From assembly GCA_001931875.2 (NCBI GenBank), contig MSJH02000561.1, positions 1-44,481 on the forward strand: 44,481 nucleotides of DNA, in the 5' to 3' direction. Positions 19,543 to 30,668 of the stretch are shown in pieces (position 1 is the stretch's first letter; each line of letters opens with the position of its first letter). Source of the stretch: Byssochlamys sp. IMV 00236 (lineage: Eukaryota > Ascomycota > Eurotiomycetes > Eurotiales > Thermoascaceae). The position numbers and the translations under genes were made by a program. Below the pieces are notes generated by a model. The model saw nothing but the letters and a program-made list of their open reading frames with translations. It made no database searches and was not told the origin of the DNA.

Positions 19543-22500
19543 ATGTCTTCTGCAGTTGAACTCTCATCAGAACAGTCTGCCAACAACCATTACAAAGCAT
19601 TCATCGATCTCTTTCGTATCAAGTGTAAGCTTAATTCTGATAGAATCTTTGTTCGTTACTATTTCAACAACGCATACAAGGCCTTAACATATGCTGAATG
19701 TGATCGAATCACTACAAACCTTGCTTGCAAATGGGCTGCTAAAGGAAAGGGTGTTGAATGTATCTCTCTTATCGGTGATCATTCCGTTGATTACCTTATC
19801 GTTATGCTCGCTCTTTTGAAATTACGTTCAACTCTACTGGCTGTTTCCCCTCGTAATTCGGAGCCTGCTATTATCAATCTTTTAGAAAAGACCAACTCCA
19901 AGTTGTTCCTGGCTACGGCTAAACACGAATCAACCGCTCAAAGTGCTGCTGCCAAGATGGGTGATGTAGAAGTCATTACTATTGAGCCACTCAACATTGA
20001 AGAGCTACTTTTGGAACCCCTTGTCCCTGAACACGACAAACTATTAGACTCTGAGTTTACTGATGCAGATCTAGAGAAGGCTGCATTGATCATACACAGG
20101 TAACATTTTAAAAAAGGGCCATCGACGTCATTGTGCTAACAACACTATGAGTAGCTCTGGAACAACAAACTTCCCAAAGCCTATATACCTCAGTAACAGA
20201 GGCTTACTTTACATTACCGGCTTTCCCGACATTTACAAAGAAAAATATAATATACAAATGGGTGATGTAAATGACGTCCACCTTTACTGTCTTCCTTTGT
20301 AAGTGTAATAACTATTTTTACAAGGCATCTACTAACACTCTCTGTAGATTCCACTTGTTTGGTGTGTTCGGTCTGGCGCATACTGTAGTGACTGGAGCAA
20401 GTATCGTGCTTTTAGAAAGACTCCCTCCTTCTCAAAAGGAAATAGACTTTGCCCTTCGAGAAAACAAGGTTACTGTCATGGCTGCACCCCCTGTTATCCT
20501 TGAACAAATGATACCCTTCCTAAAGGAGTCTAATGACTTTTCTGCTGTCCGTCGACTCAAGTACGTTTTCTTTGGCGGTGCTCCTCTCAAGCGCGAAGCT
20601 GGCCACTGGCTTTACTCCCACGGCATCAATATTCGTAACCTCTATGGCTCTACCGAAATGGGCGTGGCCTTGGCTTCTAATCTGAACCCCAGCAGCGATA
20701 ACTGGTATTCACTTGGCCCCTACTTGAATGATTCCGATGGTAACCCTTATTTTGTTTTTGAAGACGCTGGAGATGGTCTAAAGCACTTGTACCTTCGTCA
20801 TGATTCTCCTACCATGGCTCTTGGTGTATCAAATCGCCCTGGTGGAGGGTTTGACAGCAACGACTTATTCAAAGAAGACCCCGATCACCCAGGATTCTAC
20901 ATCTATGTTGGAAGACGAGATGATACCCTCATTATGGAAAATGGTGAAAAGACGAACCCTGTCCCCATGGAGGCTACTATTCGCTCAAGCCCTATGGTCA
21001 AACAAGTTGCTGTCATTGGTCATGGTCGTCAATGTACTGCTGCCCTCGTTGAAGTTGACCTTGAATATGCCATGAACTATGAGCCCGGAGAAATCATCAG
21101 CTCTGTACATGAAGCTGTAGAAGACGCTAACAAGGAATGTCCCAGCCATAGCACTATTTTACCTCAGATGGTCAAGATTCTTCCCTTCAGCAAGCATTTG
21201 CCATCTACGGACAAGGGTACTGTGATGAGAAAGAAAGCAGAAGCGGTTTACAAGGACTTGGTTGACCAAATGTACCAAGAATTTCTTGACGGCCCTCGCT
21301 CCAATGGAACACTCAATGGTGACAACGCTACACCTGAACAAATCGAATCATTTTTGGTCAAGGCATCCTCTGAGGTTCTTCGTTTGCCTGAATCTGCGTT
21401 CAACGATTACTCGAGATCTCTCTTTGACATAGGACTCAATTCATTGACAGCTATCCAGCTTCGTAACTTGATCTCTAAACAGTTTGGTAATGTTCCTCAA
21501 AACTTTTTGTTCCAAAACCCTTCTATCTATGCTATACGTGATGCTCTGTCATCCAACAAGCAAGTGGATGCTGCCGAACTTGTGGAAACAAGGTATCAAG
21601 AAACTCAAGAATTAGCCAAGCGCTATATCGAACGAGCCAAGAGTGATTTTCCTGTGGCTGAGGAACATTACGACGAAGCACAGGACAAGGTCGTATTGCT
21701 TACGGGTGCTACTGGATCCCTTGGTTCATTCATGCTGCGGGACTTGTTGAAGGACTTTTCTGTGAAGAAGATCTATTGTCTGGTTCGTGGTAAGCAAGAA
21801 GACCTGTATCAACGTTTGGTTAGCTCGTTCAAGTCTCGCTGTCTTGATGTCTCCTTGTTAAACTCCGACCGTGTAGAAGCACTACCTATGCGTATGAATG
21901 AGCCATATCTTGGATTGACCAAGGAAAAATACGAGCAGCTTCGAAATGAAGTGACTATTGTTCAGCACTGCGCTTGGCTCTTGGACTTTAATATGACTAT
22001 TGGTCACTATGACAAAGAATGTATTAGCCCCTTTTACAACCTGCTCAAGTTTGCCTACCGAGAAGTTAATCCTATGCATGTTTACTTTGTCTCCAGTATC
22101 AGTGCTAGCGCTGCTTCTGGCGCTGTTGTTGAAGAAAAGCCTCTTCAATTTGATTCTCATGTTGCCATGCCTATGGGTTATGCTCAATCCAAGTTTGTTT
22201 GTGAGATGCTTTTGAATTACCTCACAAAGGAGAAGAATTTCCCCTGTTACGTTGAGCGTCTTGGTCAAGCCTGTGGTGATGCTGAAAATGGTGTATGGAA
22301 TACTTCTGAACAGTTCCCTTTGATGTTTATCGCTGGTGGCTCCTTGATGCACAAGATGCCTCGCTTTAATACCAACATTGACTGGATTCCTGTTGACTAT
22401 GCTGCTACTGCCATGGTTGACATCATGCTTCGTACCTCATGTCTTCCTTCTCGCTTAGATGACTCTATATACCACATTGTTAACCCACGCAACATCAAAT

Positions 22501-22787
22501 GGCCGGATATCCTCGAGGCCATGAGTTCTTGTGGAATGAAGTTTGAAACAGTAGAGCCAGTTGAATGGATTGAAACTCTTTCTAAAGACGATACCAACCC
22601 TGCTTACCGTCTTATGTCTTTTTATGAGGATATGTTCAAGTCTGGTTTAAGAATGCCACTTTGGGAAACATCCAAGACATGTCAAACTACTCCTGTCCTT
22701 GGTAAATCGCCAGTCCTTGACGCCGAATTGTTCAACAAGTATTTGAAGCATTGGCAATCTGTCGGCTTTTATAACCCAACCAACTAG
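19543..22787 (+). CDS. A-T-R multidomain reductase (NRPS-like / aminoadipate- or carboxylate-reductase type)
   Basis: Activates a carboxylic acid as acyl-AMP, loads it on a phosphopantetheine arm and releases it as aldehyde or alcohol by NAD(P)H reduction. Three exons (19543-20099, 20155-20298, 20348-22787) give 1046 residues. Adenylation motifs: SSGTTNFPKP (about 187-196, assembled over intron 1), YGSTEMG (from 333), GRRDDTLIMENGEKTNP, and a possible A10 Lys in STDKGTVMRKKA. Thiolation: DIGLNSLTAIQL with Ser599 as pantetheine site. Reductase: TGATGSLG (686-693) and Tyr845-x3-Lys849 in GYAQSK. There is no condensation domain. Lys2 alpha-aminoadipate reductases are longer (about 1400 residues), so this is more likely a dedicated reductase of unknown substrate. 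A phosphopantetheinyl transferase must act on it. AATAAA is at 22812. The gene stands alone, with no obvious biosynthetic partners beside it. Confidence 0.9.
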
Positions 22788-24123
22788 AGCTTTTTTTTCA
22801 TATCTGTATTAAATAAACATTATTTCTCATTTTATAAAATTGCATAATAAGAATATTTTTTGTTGTGTAGATTTTTCTTTAGTGCTGTCACATGGATAGA
22901 CTATATTCATATGGTTTATCTCTGGCGCCTTTATTTCTGACAACTGTTTAATTGATGACAGATATGCCTGGATGAGAAGCTTCCATCTAGACATTTCCCC
23001 TGATTAATTTGATTTCGGGTAGAGTTCCACGGCACTTGCCGCATCCTAGGGGTATGCTACTGTTGTTGAAAACAGGGCTTGACGGTTCTACCACGCTTTA
23101 TATATCCTATGAGCACTCCGTTTGATAAGACACCTATTTTGCCAAACCAGCAGCAGGATTGCTCTTATTACCTAATATCCACGCTAAATCAAAGTGTATC
23201 ATATTCACTCATCAATAATAAAGCGTGCAGCTTATGAATAATTGCCCTCCTCCCTCCTTTAATCTGTCTCATATCCTACTCTGGGTGATATCGGATTCGG
23301 ATAAAAATAACGGGGACGAAAGACGAATGTGGAACATATCGGACATTTAAATGATCACATAAAAGAGCTTGTTTGCATGCACAAATTCTTTCTATTTCAT
23401 TCTAATGATGATTAATACACTCGAATTTCAGGGCTACATAAAGAAGAAGCTATTCCAATATGAGATAATTAGTGGCGCTTATGTAATGGAGCCATGGGAG
23501 AAAATTACATTTAGTAACGTATACATTATTGAATTGTAACTATGCCAACTAAGTTATTGTATAGATACAATCTTGTTTTTAGTCGTTGGACTTTCTTTCA
23601 AGACCCTCTTTCAATTCACGCATAGAGCAGTTGATGTCATAGTATAACGGCATATTGTTCTCCATTAGGATAATCTGTACACATCTATGCATTCTATTAC
23701 ATGTACAGCTATAATCTTATTACTATCATTTTACTGCTATTTATGTTTATACTTCATTATTATCACAACTAATGACAATTCTTCTTAACCCGCTGTGTTT
23801 CATTTATTACCGAGAATGTTTAATATTAAAAGATATTATATCTATATTTGGTATTATTTTATTTTTTATCCGTTGATTTAAGCATAACCGAGGATCATTC
23901 ATTTAACCGAAATTTGTACAACAGCAATACCATTGTATTTCTGTATGCATAGCATTCAAAGTCAGTTAGTCATTCAGGTCACAATCATCCTCCCCAAATT
24001 CATATTGCAAACATGTCTTTTTTTTATATTATTGACAACTTGTAGTTTCAGCAGAAAAGAACATAGAAAATAAAAGCAGGAATGAATGTCTTTTTTAATA
24101 CTGCATATGATAAAGCCTTACTC
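22788..24123. other. Intergenic between convergent genes, 1.3 kb
   Basis: A spacer between the 3' ends of the A-T-R enzyme gene and the Gemin5 gene. It is very AT-rich with no coding frames of note. Nothing is recognised besides the polyadenylation region after 22787. Confidence 0.5.
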
Positions 24124-27100
24124 TCAAGCAATACGCTCCCTTAATACTTTCATCCACTTTGACTTTCGTTGTTCAGATATATCACTGTTCTCTGTTACAA
24201 CTGATAAACAAAGCGAATAAAATAAGCCCGATTCCTGATTTGCCCTCGATAGGAGATCAATTGTATTATTAATCGACCCAGGTACCTTGGATAGCAAGTA
24301 GCTATAGTAACATCAGTAAGGTTGTACACGCTTTTACTACACGGAGTATTTACCAAATGGCAGCCAGCTGATCTTCTTCACCTGTTTGAAACTGACTTGC
24401 TAATTTCAAATATAATTCGCTCAACAGTTGCTCATCCTTGGGTAATCTTAACTTGGCGAGTGTAATAGCTTCTCTATACAGACCATATCGTTGGTATATT
24501 TCAATAGCATCATAAATATGTGAACATGCAATGTAACAGCTTGCTGCCAAGTGATACTGGTTCTCTCTTTCCATCTTCTTTGCTTGCTTTTTAATTAGGT
24601 CTATCCAGACATCCTTACCAGCTAATATATATACTATATGAGTACATGCCATTCTTTCATCTTCTACTGCAATTCCTTACCCTGTGGGCTCATTGCTAAC
24701 ACTATCCAGTCAAGTATACTACTTTTGGCTTCATTAAAGAGCGTATCTGCTTGGGAAAGCATCAAATTCATTGCCAATTGTTTGTCAAATCCAATACTCA
24801 TATCACTGATCGATTGAGTACTTGTTTTTGTCTGAATTGACTTTTCTATAAAAACAATGGTCAGTCTCTTGATGGGCCCTATCCATGGTATTACCTTCTA
24901 TTCGAGCAAGTTGAAAGGCATCCTCCTTGTCTCCAAATAAGAATTCATATATGTCAGGTTCATGGCTATCATTTGCTGTAAATATGCCTGCATACTGATT
25001 CACTAATGGATCGGATCGCTCTTGCTCATTTAGTTCAGCCAACAGCTCCTTCATCACTGCTTCAATTCGACCATCAAACATCACATTGGCCAGATACATG
25101 CATTTTCTTTCTTTATTCAGCCTGCTGGCCGATTTCTCCGATTGTAATGTTGAGATCATCATATCTTTGTTGACCTCTATTACTTTTTGCTTTTTCAAGT
25201 CTGACAGTCTTGAATCCATTTGCCCATCTTTCTTTCGCTTATTGTTCTTACTGCCATGTTGATTTATTCTGGTCATTTCTCTATCGTACAAAGAGCTACC
25301 GACTTTTTATACATAATAAAATCAGTTTATGACAAAGGACCATATTAGGTCACGCTTACATTTTATGGGTGGCGACACTTTATAATCCATATAGCTCCAT
25401 TGGTATATAAACCTATCTTCACTGCTACTGAATAAGACATGCTGATCACAATGGTTCCAGCAGATGGATAAAATAGACGCTCGATGCTGATCAAACACAG
25501 CGATTATTTTATCCATCTCCCATACAACGATATAGCCGTCTTGGAGACCAGCAGCCAAGACATAATTGTTTGGCTCATGCGTCCATTTCAAGACAGTGAC
25601 GGTCTTTTGGCTGCATTGCATAGACTTGTAAATCACGGAGGTAGGTAAGACCGTATCTATACATTTTGTTAGTCTTCATCTATCAGGTCTGTCTTTTGAA
25701 CACTACCTGTACTGTCTGCTATTTGACTTGCTAAATCATGAATGGCTACAATGCCTTGCTCAGAAGCAGCTGCAAGATAGTCATCTTTCCAATCCATTGC
25801 CGTTATTTTTTGGCGATGAAAATTAGACACATACACCAACTGTAATGTATTGCGACAATATACTTCAACAATCCCATCCATATGACCAAATGCTATACGC
25901 TTTTTATCAATTGCCATACAAGTTCGATGGACACCATCCTTGGATTTGAGAGTATCATACCATGAAGGATTGCGCTGCTCTAAAATATCGTTCAGCATAA
26001 TGACTGGTTGGTTCGGCTGATTGATATTATAGACATAAATGTTGACATCGTTGCTGCTACAGGCTATCAGTGTATCTGTCATATCCATATCGTACAGACA
26101 AGTTGATAGGTCAAACCCCCAAGCGATCATTGGACACTCCATTGATTTGTAGAGTTGTTTGAAATATGTATATCGTTGATTCAAAGTGTCATAAAGACCA
26201 AGACGTCCATACTCATTCCCATAGGCAACTAGGCCTTCCTTTGAAGGATGACATAAAATCTATAAAAAAAGAGTTAACCTAATGATGTGACAAGAAGCAA
26301 TGCGATATAAACCCTTAACGTCTTTCCTTGTAAGCCCTTCCAAACAATAGAGCTGGTGTAATAGTTATGATTTTCTCCCTTTGATCCCATGACAGATTCA
26401 TTTTTTTGAAAATCCCATAGCTTTATGGCATTATCGCCCATGGCAATGAACAATCGATAAGGCGTGGTAGGGGATATATCTAATGCATATGGAAATGCTG
26501 CTTGAGTTTTCATCACCTGCAGAGACTTTTGATTGTTGACATTCCATTTTATGACTTGACTGTCTAATGAAGTAGTGATGCAATTCGTTCCTCCATTGTA
26601 CCAGTTGATAGAAAACACATTACGGCTATGATTTTCCATTCTTTCTTGATTACGTATTTTGGCTGCCCTTGGAGCAACATCAAACACGAGGATAGTGCCA
26701 ACATAACTTGTTACATACAGCCTATTCTCAACACAAGGAGACCATGACACTTCGATCCAAGCCGATGATATTTGTTGACCCGTGGCCTTTGCAGGCGGTT
26801 TTGGTAAATGAATGGGTGCAACCTCTGCCTGTGAGAGGATATCATAAATGACGATGCGCTTCAATCGTTTTGTACTGTAGGCCAACCACGGCCACTGACC
26901 CTCAGAAAACTTCTTTTGCCAATCAATAGCCATGATTGGATCATTCTCACTACTGAGCTGATACACTGTCTTTAATTCTAAATTCTCTGTTATTTCCTCA
27001 ACCAGCACAATGCCATTTCCGTATCCAATGGCTGCATAATCTGTGTGATCACGATGAATGGTGGAAATGCAAGTCACTTCTGAATTCACCTTGGCTGATA

Positions 27101-27595
27101 TTGTTTGTTCTTTTCTAAATGCTTCAGCGACAACAACTCTGCCTGTCTTGTCTCCAGAAACGATGACTGTTCCTTTCCTGATGACTTTGAGTGCTGTTAT
27201 TTCTGCCTAATACAGTGTGTATTTAGTACAACTTGAACTATTTTCTGTAAAGTGTACGTCTGTATGCGTGTATGTGCGTGTATATGTGTTTGTATTACTT
27301 TATGTACTGCGTGCGAAGTGGTCAAAGAGTTGGCTACTATGTTCCAAACACGTACTGTTTTATCTGCACCTCCTACATAACAAAAGACGTCATGGGCATC
27401 AATGGCATTTATTTTTTCCTTGGCTGCTATAATAGAATTGAAGTATCGAAAGTCTTTTAAGCCAAGTATGACAATAATGTTACGCGTTGCATATACAAAG
27501 AAGTGTGGTTCTATAATAGCAGCGACATAAGAAGTGTACCAATTAGGTACTGGTGGATAGGCTTGACATTTAGGATATTTGTCTTGAAGATTCAT
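24124..27595 (-). CDS. GEMIN5: Gemin5 homologue: WD40 protein of the SMN complex
   Basis: In animals Gemin5 recognises the m7G cap and Sm site of snRNAs and hands them to the SMN complex. Eight exons are proposed (27299-27595, 26313-27206, 25707-26259, 25360-25656, 24895-25302, 24681-24845, 24354-24633, 24124-24301), all in phase, giving 1023 residues. The start PPVPNWY (14-20) matches the Trp-Tyr pair used for cap stacking in human Gemin5. Two WD40 propellers follow, with blades such as VGGADKTVRVWN, LYVTSYVGTILVFDV and LCHPSKEGLVAYGNEYGRLGLYDT. A basic linker (KNNKRKKDGQ) and DAFQLARIEG lead into the TPR-like dimerisation region (KKMERENQYHLAASCYIACS, YDAIEIYQRYGLYREAITLA). The protein ends there, about 480 residues shorter than human, so the C-terminal RNA-binding/oligomerisation part is absent. 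One donor is GTTTAT. Confidence 0.88.
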
Positions 27596-27713
27596 CCCAG
27601 AAAAAAAAAAAGATAAACAGTCCGCGTAAAAAGAGAAAAGAGAGAGAGAAGAGAAAGAAAGAAGGAAAGAAAATATTTCTCTTGCTTTTTCTTTCTTTTT
27701 CCCATTTGATTGA
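27596..27713. promoter_or_regulatory. Bidirectional Gemin5/Rrp40 promoter region
   Basis: Only 118 bp separate the two divergent start codons. The stretch has an A run (27601-27611), a GA-rich purine tract (about 27630-27671) and a CT-rich tract just before the Rrp40 start, which together form an imperfect inverted repeat. There is no clear TATA box. Both genes serve RNA metabolism, so shared control is plausible. Confidence 0.55.
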
Positions 27714-28451
27714 ATGATGGATGTCGATTTGCGCATCGTTCTGCCAGGGGATCTGATTCCAGTTGATACTGAATCTAAAGTTGTGTTAGGACCTGGATTA
27801 AGACAAGAAGGAGAAGACGTGGTTGCGACAAAGGCTGGCATTTTGCGACACATAGAATCAGGCAATCGATGGTGGATTGAAAGTAACCAAAAGAGAGTAA
27901 GATTAACATCAAAAAGTAATTGTTCATACTTAGTTTTATTATAGTACATTGCATCAACAGGTGAATCTGTCATTGGTACAGTGACAGCCAAATTGGGAGA
28001 ATACTTTCGTGTTGATATTGGTACAGCTCATGCTGCCGTGCTGCCCATGTTGGCGTTTGAAAATGCAACCAAACGTAACAAACCTAATATACAAGTTCGC
28101 TCCTTAGTTTACTGCAGAATCTCCATGGCTAATCGTGATATGGAATCAGAACTTGAATGTGTTAACCCTACAACTGGAAAAGCGGACGGCTTTGGTGAAT
28201 TAGTAGGAGGATATGTATTCAATTGCTCCTTGGGATTGTGTAGAAGATTACTGAATCCAAACACACCCATGTTGACCTTACTGGGAGAGCATTTCCCTTT
28301 TGAAATAGCAGTTGGAATGAATGGTCGTGTCTGGATCAACTCTGAGGAACCCAATGTGACTATCTTGATCGCAAACGCTATCCAACATTCAGAATACCTA
28401 AGTGAAGAAGAGTGTCGACAGATGGTGAAGGACCTCATAAGCAAACTATAA
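27714..28451 (+). CDS. RRP40: RNA exosome cap subunit Rrp40 (EXOSC3)
   Basis: RNA-binding cap protein of the nuclear and cytoplasmic 3'-5' exosome. Exon 1 is 27714-27896, the intron is 27897-27944 (GTAAGA..TATTATAG), exon 2 is 27945-28451, giving 229 residues, close to family size. The N-terminal domain includes LRIVLPGDLIPVD and RHIESGNRWWIESNQKRYI. The S1 domain covers about 65-150 (GTVTAKLGEYFRVDIG, FENATKRNKPNIQVRSLVYC). The KH domain carries its signature in FEIAVGMNGRVWI, followed by a C-terminal helix. Two adjacent ATG codons open the gene and the first was chosen. AATAAA lies at 28461, ten bases after the stop. Confidence 0.95.
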
Positions 28452-29095
28452 ATTCTTGTAAATAAATAATAAATCACAACAATTCAAAGGGTAGGCAAAG
28501 AAAAGCCAAAATACCCGTTTTATTGGTTCACTAACAAGCCTTTTCTTTTCTTCTTTTACTTATATAAGCATACATTCACAACACACTAAGGGTTATCTTG
28601 AGATGATTATTATCAATACTGAACTTTAGTAGAGCATGAATCAGTATCATTTAGCATGTGATTATAATAAAGGCTTTTGACATCAACCATCGCCCCCTAG
28701 TGGCATAAGTTTGCCCTAGCTGAAAAGGAACTGCTTGGCAAAGTAGCTACATTTGTGCACAAATGAGATTAACTTTGCACTACGTTTAAAGATGGATGTT
28801 CTTTTTCTATAATGATGAATACATGTGGCGTTGGCTAATTATTTAAATTTGTAAAAATACGCGACACCAGTTTATGATTTTTCTTTATTTAAAGCCATGA
28901 ATGAGTGATTTTCTATTAAGGCGTTTGGGGGGACAAGGAGATATTTTGATAACAGTAGATCAGAGCCAAGAAACGTGTATTACATTTACTAAAGTGCTGA
29001 CGCCACTAAAAGAGATCGATTTACTTATTTTGCTCCCCCCCTTTCTGAACTTTAAAATTTGGAGTGTGAAATATGAATTTTGTTTATTTTATGCT
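28452..29095. other. Spacer between Rrp40 and MULE remnant
   Basis: Holds the Rrp40 polyadenylation region. A plus-strand frame at 28901-29155 lacks any domain. The right part may belong to the Mutator-like element downstream, but no terminal repeat was identified. Confidence 0.45.
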
Positions 29096-30240
29096 TTATC
29101 TTCTTTGTGTTTGCAAATTTATATTTGGTGGAAGCTGCATCTCTTCATTCGCTGACAACAACTGTCTTAGTTCATTATATATTTGTGACAGTCTGTTGTT
29201 ATTTTCAGATGTTAATTGTATACAACTTTCTAAAGCTTGTCTGCATACACTTGTAATGCTCGTCAACACCTCATCCGTTCTATCTCCAGCCTCAGATGGT
29301 ACTTCTGATTGAAGCACAGCAGAGCTATCAGTAACTGCTTCACTATGATCATTCTCTACAGTATTCCAGTTAAGAGTTGTCTCGCCCCATCGTATGAACT
29401 CTCAAGCTAGAGTCAATTTCTAGGTAATGTCGTAAGTACACTGTAGCATTTCTCTTATTACTATCGTGACAATCTACCTTGGCTGTAAACCACACAGCTT
29501 TTATCGAAACGATAAACCAAATACATATGCTTACAGGCACGCTTATTTCGTTGAAAGTCTACAGTTACATGCAGTCATCATTCCTTGCTCAGTTGATATA
29601 TTGTATACGACTTCCACCTTGAAAGACTTGACAATATAGCAAACTTCTTCATCGATATACACTTTCTGCACCATATCTTCTAATGACAGCTCATTGATCT
29701 CTTCTGATGCAATCATTCTCTTTCTTGCCTCTCTAGTCTCTGAGCTCATACGTCCGATATTAGCGGTCATCCTTGCGGTATTGTGCATAAAATCTGTATG
29801 AACATCATCAACCAAGATAAAAATTAAGCGATCCAGTCTTCTATTCCTTTTTCTTTGTAAGTAGTTTGTCTTCAACTGGCTGTGCCAACTCTCAATATAG
29901 TTGTTCGTTTCTATATTGGTGAAAATCTGTATTTAGTAGGCTCTGGCCCACTTAAAGACGCGTTCGTGCTCTAAGTAATAGTTTTTAAAATAAAACATAA
30001 ATGCTGGATATATACTGAATTTTTGAATGAATTGGTCAATCTTTCTAGTATACAGCTCTGCTACTTTCCTACATCGTCGCCTTTATTAAAGTAATGACTA
30101 GCTGATATCCGATCTTCTTGCTCCTTTACTGCAAAGCCAATATAGTCGCTTGTTCCATGTGGGGTGGCAATCATACAAGGTTTTCCAAAGATATCCAGCT
30201 CGTGGTCTTGCTCTAACTTCATTCAACTCTTGGTGTATAA
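29096..30240 (-). pseudogene. Mutator-like (MULE) transposase remnant with SWIM finger
   Basis: Reading down the minus strand, fragments in changing frames give the C-terminal half of a MULE-type transposase. Visible parts are a segment ending in HERVFKWARAY followed by a stop near 29940, NNYIESWHSQLKTNYL (about 29850-29910), a long helical region to 29570, then the SWIM zinc finger CxCx(n)CxH. Its first pair CNC is at 29569-29561 and the CKH part at 29535-29527 in another frame, so a frameshift splits the finger. A tail of about 100 residues (29096 to about 29400) remains open. No terminal inverted repeats or catalytic N-terminal part were recognised. The element is dead. Confidence 0.7.
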
Positions 30241-30668
30241 TTTTCCACAATCACTTCTTTGTTAATAAACCATCTGAATAAAAACAGATCATTGTACTGC
30301 CAACAAAAAAAAAAAAAAAAGTATATTTATAGAAAAATGAAGTTACATTTTGAGCCTGCATCTTGTCGTACTTTTCTTTGTTTCTGTTCTTAATTGAGAT
30401 TAACAAAGAAAACTCTGATCTGTGATAAAATGGAATAAATGACTTATTAAATGATTAAATACTATGGCAGATTATGATTTACTCCACTTTCTTCATGTTG
30501 AATAGACTTTAAATCAAGTGAATAAGCTATTTGGGCTTGGAGGGGTAAACGGATAATGCGCCACAATAAGACAGTTGTACAGTGATTTAAGTGACCGCTA
30601 TTTAAATACACTCACACACTCACTCACACAGTTTGTTTCACTTGTTTTCTTTTTCTTTATTGTTCAAA
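30241..30668. other. Spacer and transporter promoter
   Basis: An A run of 18 lies at about 30303-30320. TCACACAC-type repeats and a pyrimidine stretch just precede the transporter start. There is no gene here. Confidence 0.45.

Noticed and set aside
21882..22352. 156-codon minus-strand frame inside the A-T-R enzyme gene
   Set aside because: It is antisense to the reductase domain and has no recognisable motif.
28901..29155. 84-codon plus-strand frame after Rrp40
   Set aside because: No domain, an odd composition with C and T runs, and it overlaps the MULE remnant region.
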